Source of the DNA: Actinobacteria bacterium 21-64-8
GTDB lineage: Bacteria > Actinomycetota > Acidimicrobiia > Acidimicrobiales > RAAP-2
DNA: 6,746 nt
Assembly (NCBI GenBank): GCA_002255315.1
Contig: NCBD01000073.1
Location: 1-6,746 of the forward strand
Direction: 5' to 3'
Part shown: positions 5,799-6,746 of the stretch, piece by piece
How positions within the stretch are numbered: the first letter of the stretch is position 1
Layout of the letters: every line of letters starts with the position of its first letter
Made by a program: the position numbers and the translations under genes
The notes under the pieces: model-generated
Databases searched by the model: none
What the model saw: only the letters and a program-made list of their open reading frames with translations
What the model was told of the DNA's origin: nothing

Positions 5799-6746
5799 AT
5801 GGACTTTGCCCTCTCCGAAGAGCTTCACGCATTACAAGAGACCGTGCGTCGATTGGCGCAAGAAAAGATCAAACCGCGAGCGCGCGAAATTGACCTCACC
5901 GGTGAGTACCCCGAGGACATTTTTCAAGAGTTTCGTAAGGCCGATCTACTGGGTCTGTGCATCCCCGAAGAGTACGGCGGTTCGGGCGCGGGGATCTTGG
6001 GACTCACAATCGCTATTGAGGAGGTGACGAAGTATTCAAATGTTCTGGGTCTGATGCTGCTGTTGACCCGACTGCCGACCGGTCCGGTCATGATCGCTGG
6101 TACTGAGGCACAAAAGCTCGACTACCTTCCAGGTATCGCCGCTGGAACCCAGCGCGCCGCGTTCTGTCTGTCGGAGCCGGGCGCCGGTTCCGACGTCGCG
6201 GGCATGTCGACTCACGTCATCGATGATCCCGAGGTCAGCGGCGGGGTGTTGCTCAATGGCACGAAGTGCTGGATTTCGGGAGGTATGCAGGCCGACTGGC
6301 TCGTGGTCTTCGCGAAGTCTGGCGATCCCTCAGCGCGGCACCATCAAAATATTGGTGGCTACCTGGTACGTACCGACGCCGAAGGCGTGACGCGCCCGCG
6401 CGTTGACAAGAAAATGGGTGTGAAGGGCATTGACACCACCGAAATTGTTTTTGATCGAGTCAAAATTGCGCCGGCGCAGATCATTGGTGGCGGTTTCGCG
6501 CTCGCGATGCAGTCGCTTAACGCGATGCGACCGATCGTCGCGGCGAGGGGTATTGGACTCGCCGAGGGAGCCCTCATGTACGCCGCCGAATACGTGAAGT
6601 CGCGAGCCGCCTTTGGGAAAACTATCGCCGAGTTTCAAGGCATCCAATGGGAGATCGCGAAGTGCGCTACAGAAATTGAAGCCGCGCGACTTTTGACCTA
6701 TCGCGCAGCGTGGCTTGCGGACCAAGGCAAGTTCACCAAGGAGTAC
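5799..6746 (+). CDS. Acyl-CoA dehydrogenase (3' truncated by window edge)
   Basis: The first 316 residues of an FAD-dependent acyl-CoA dehydrogenase, which introduces the α,β double bond into an acyl-CoA and passes electrons to electron-transfer flavoprotein. The usual length is about 380, so some 65 residues are missing. The N-terminal helical domain begins MDFALSEEL and continues to GLCIPEEYGGSGAG (52-65). The middle β-domain holds the signature FCLSEPGAGSDVAG (122-135), NGTKCWISGG (153-162), and MGVKGIDTTEIVFDRVKI (206-223). The C-terminal helical domain starts with GIGLAEGAL (251-259) and YVKSRAAFGKTIAEFQGIQ (265-283). Isovaleryl- and long-chain enzymes carry the catalytic Glu just before the Arg of helix G. 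Here that position is Met243, so the base is probably the common Glu near residue 370, outside the window. ATG at 5799 gives the standard family N-terminus. It is divergent from glpD across 40 bp. Acyl-chain specificity cannot be assigned from this fragment. Confidence 0.93.
   Translation, partial: MDFALSEELHALQETVRRLAQEKIKPRAREIDLTGEYPEDIFQEFRKADLLGLCIPEEYGGSGAGILGLTIAIEEVTKYSNVLGLMLLLTRLPTGPVMIAGTEAQKLDYLPGIAAGTQRAAFCLSEPGAGSDVAGMSTHVIDDPEVSGGVLLNGTKCWISGGMQADWLVVFAKSGDPSARHHQNIGGYLVRTDAEGVTRPRVDKKMGVKGIDTTEIVFDRVKIAPAQIIGGGFALAMQSLNAMRPIVAARGIGLAEGALMYAAEYVKSRAAFGKTIAEFQGIQWEIAKCATEIEAARLLTYRAAWLADQGKFTKEY

Noticed and set aside
6330..6725. 131-residue minus-strand open frame inside the acyl-CoA dehydrogenase
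   Set aside because: The opposite strand encodes a continuous, highly conserved acyl-CoA dehydrogenase, and the antisense product resembles no family.

Overview
The window reads as a gene-dense, high-GC bacterial chromosome segment, most likely from an actinobacterium. Acidimicrobiia-like lineages would fit, but that is an impression from protein flavour, not a proven placement. The grounds are actinobacterial-looking GlpD and reductase sequences, GTG starts, 4-nt stop/start overlaps, and starts without Shine-Dalgarno sites preceded by TANNNT-like boxes. There is no RNA gene, CRISPR array, insertion sequence or phage gene, and no gene-free stretch longer than about 40 bases.

Layout. (1) Positions 2-850, plus strand: the C-terminal two thirds of an NADH-dependent ferredoxin reductase, cut by the left edge. 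(2) Positions 847-5758, minus strand: a compact four-gene operon. In transcription order it holds a broken glpD (FAD-dependent glycerol-3-phosphate dehydrogenase), a GNAT acetyltransferase, a VAO-type FAD oxidase resembling alkyl-dihydroxyacetonephosphate synthase (AGPS), and an FGGY kinase resembling glycerol kinase. The junctions are ATGA overlap, 25 nt (13 nt with an alternative GTG start), and GTGA overlap. (3) Positions 5799-6746, plus strand: an acyl-CoA dehydrogenase that runs off the right edge, divergent from glpD across 40 bp.

How the genes may work together. The kinase would make a polyol phosphate (glycerol 3-phosphate in the simplest reading) and GlpD would oxidise it to dihydroxyacetone phosphate (DHAP). 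The AGPS-like flavoenzyme belongs to a family whose eukaryotic members act on acyl-DHAP to make ether lipids. The operon could therefore link glycerol catabolism to an unusual lipid or to an uncharacterised three-carbon metabolite. Two facts complicate this. Several glycerol-contacting residues of GlpK are replaced in the kinase. The glpD copy lacks about 32-33 residues near its N-terminus, including the FAD and substrate motif, and is frameshifted at that point.

Most notable points: the glpD deletion junction near 5612-5620, the kinase active-site substitutions, the retained HHH motif of the AGPS-like protein, and a perfect 12-bp inverted repeat just inside the glpD start.
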